From CAZMNY01 sp964567745 (GTDB lineage Bacteria > Planctomycetota > Planctomycetia > Pirellulales > Pirellulaceae), in the NCBI GenBank assembly GCA_964567745.1, contig CAZMNY010000002.1, forward strand, positions 1-64,000: a stretch of DNA of 64,000 nucleotides, written 5' to 3'. Positions 63,119-64,000 of this stretch are shown here, in pieces. A program made the translations under genes and the position numbers. Below the pieces are notes generated by a model. It did not search any database and was not told where the DNA came from. It saw only the letters and a program-made list of their open reading frames with translations. Every line of letters begins with the position of its first letter. Position 1 is the stretch's first letter.

Positions 63119-64000
63119 GCACCAACTTCAGGGTCTCGGCCAGCCCAACCGCCGGGCGTTTCTACGGAACTCGTGCTGCGGATTTGGCGGGCTCGCACTC
63201 GCTTCGCTGCTTAACGACGAACGTGTTCGAGCCGATGGTTCAAGTCCTCTCGCAGCGAAGGCGCCCCATGCAACCGCCAAGGCCAAGAGCGTCATCTTTC
63301 TATTCATGGCGGGCGGACCAAGCCAGCTTGAAACATTTGATCCCAAGCCGCTACTAAACCGTTTGCACGGCAAACCGAGACCCGCGCAATTCGGCGAGGC
63401 CAAGTACCAATTCATTCAAAGCGACGCCAAACTGCTCGGCGCCAAACCGACGTTCAAGCGTTACGGCCAGAGTGGAATTGAAGTCTCGAGTCTGTTCCCC
63501 AACATGGCGCGGTGCGTCGATGACCTCGCCGTCATCCGCTCGTGCTATGGCGACATGGTTGTTCATTCCGCCGCACAATACGAGCTTCTCTCGGGAAGAA
63601 CCGTGCCTGGATTTCCGAGTATGGGGTCATGGACTCTCTACGGACTCGGCGCCGAAACGGATTCGTTGCCCGCCTACGTCGTCATGCCTGACCCGAAAGG
63701 CGCTTTGGAGGCGGGGCAGCCGATGTACATGCATGGCTTCTTGCCCGCGGCGTATCAGCCGACCATGTTTCGAACCGGCAAGCGTCCCATTCTCAATCTA
63801 GAACTGCCCGCAGGCATTGCGGCGAGTCAGCGAGAGCGGACGCTTCGATTGATTCGCGAGCTCAACAAGGCAACGCTGCGTCCCGGCGACGACGAGTTAG
63901 AAGCGCGGCTAAACACTTACGACCTCGCATTCAAAATGCAAACCGAAGCGCCGGGCGTGTTCGACTTGAGTCAGGAGACGCAGGATACTCTCGACCTTTA
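63108..64000 (+). CDS. DUF1501 protein, partial at window end
   Basis: The first 297 residues are in the window. ATG 63108 lies inside the end of the DUF1549/DUF1553 gene, so translation is coupled. QPNRRAFLRNSCCGFGGLAL is a twin-arginine-type signal with two Cys. FLFMAGGPSQLETFDPKPLL opens the DUF1501 domain; MGSWTLYGLGAETDSLPAYV matches the same region of the intact protein at 33682. The rest lies beyond the window. Confidence 0.92.
   Translation, partial: MFDKHQLQGLGQPNRRAFLRNSCCGFGGLALASLLNDERVRADGSSPLAAKAPHATAKAKSVIFLFMAGGPSQLETFDPKPLLNRLHGKPRPAQFGEAKYQFIQSDAKLLGAKPTFKRYGQSGIEVSSLFPNMARCVDDLAVIRSCYGDMVVHSAAQYELLSGRTVPGFPSMGSWTLYGLGAETDSLPAYVVMPDPKGALEAGQPMYMHGFLPAAYQPTMFRTGKRPILNLELPAGIAASQRERTLRLIRELNKATLRPGDDELEARLNTYDLAFKMQTEAPGVFDLSQETQDTLDL

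Overview
The window looks like chromosomal DNA from a planctomycete, probably a Pirellula-like lineage. The markers are family-level ones: one complete and one broken secreted cytochrome-DUF1549/DUF1553 gene, each followed by a twin-arginine DUF1501 gene; four secreted formylglycine-type sulfatases; PQQ-like and YVTN-type beta-propellers; a HINT-domain protein with a HEAT-like region; and many secreted enzymes carrying Sec, lipoprotein or Tat signals. Genes sit on both strands in short operons. No phage, insertion sequence, CRISPR array or rRNA was seen.

Layout. 0-2.8 kb: tRNA-Arg, a hemerythrin-like protein, an Ogt-type DNA repair methyltransferase and an unknown protein behind a near-consensus promoter. 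3-6.9 kb: a ribose-type ABC importer whose permease carries an unusual insert of about 115 residues. 7.3-12.2 kb: an SbcD/YhaO-like protein that has lost most metal ligands, next to an SbcC/YhaN-like ATPase with a very acidic tail. 12.4-17.4 kb: a membrane-anchored protein with a duplicated N-terminal module, a PQQ-like propeller with EF-hands and an AI-2E-type membrane protein. 17.7-22.7 kb: SGNH hydrolase, sulfatase and a glycerophosphodiesterase-alpha/beta-hydrolase fusion. 22.8-26.4 kb: PPK2, DUF2293 and an NPP-type phosphodiesterase.

26.4-39 kb is a zone of gene decay. A HEAT-SUKH gene, a HEAT-HINT gene, a cytochrome-DUF1549/DUF1553 gene and a hybrid histidine kinase are all broken by stops and frameshifts, while a sulfatase, a DUF1501 protein, an ACT protein and small membrane proteins between them are intact. 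39-42.1 kb: a two-sulfatase operon. 42.5-45.6 kb: an FMN-binding lipoprotein overlapping a NapH-NapG-like polyferredoxin, probably one membrane electron-transfer unit. 45.7-46.1 kb: a GspF remnant. 46.2-51 kb: a propeller-cytochrome, a secreted thioredoxin-like protein with a clear terminator, an amidohydrolase and a CBM9-like protein. 51.1-55.5 kb: a sodium:solute symporter with a small membrane partner, and a serine hydrolase-VanX fusion. 55.6-60.6 kb: a five-gene operon (two polytopic membrane proteins, a B12-type radical SAM enzyme, an SRPBCC protein and a small membrane protein). 60.8-64 kb: an intact cytochrome-DUF1549/DUF1553 plus DUF1501 pair, the second cut by the window end.

Short intergenic repeats built on GTTTAACCC and GCCGCAGGC recur at about 7.0, 15.8, 22.7 and 27.9 kb, with a partial copy at 53.05 kb. 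All family names come from motif reading alone; no search was run.
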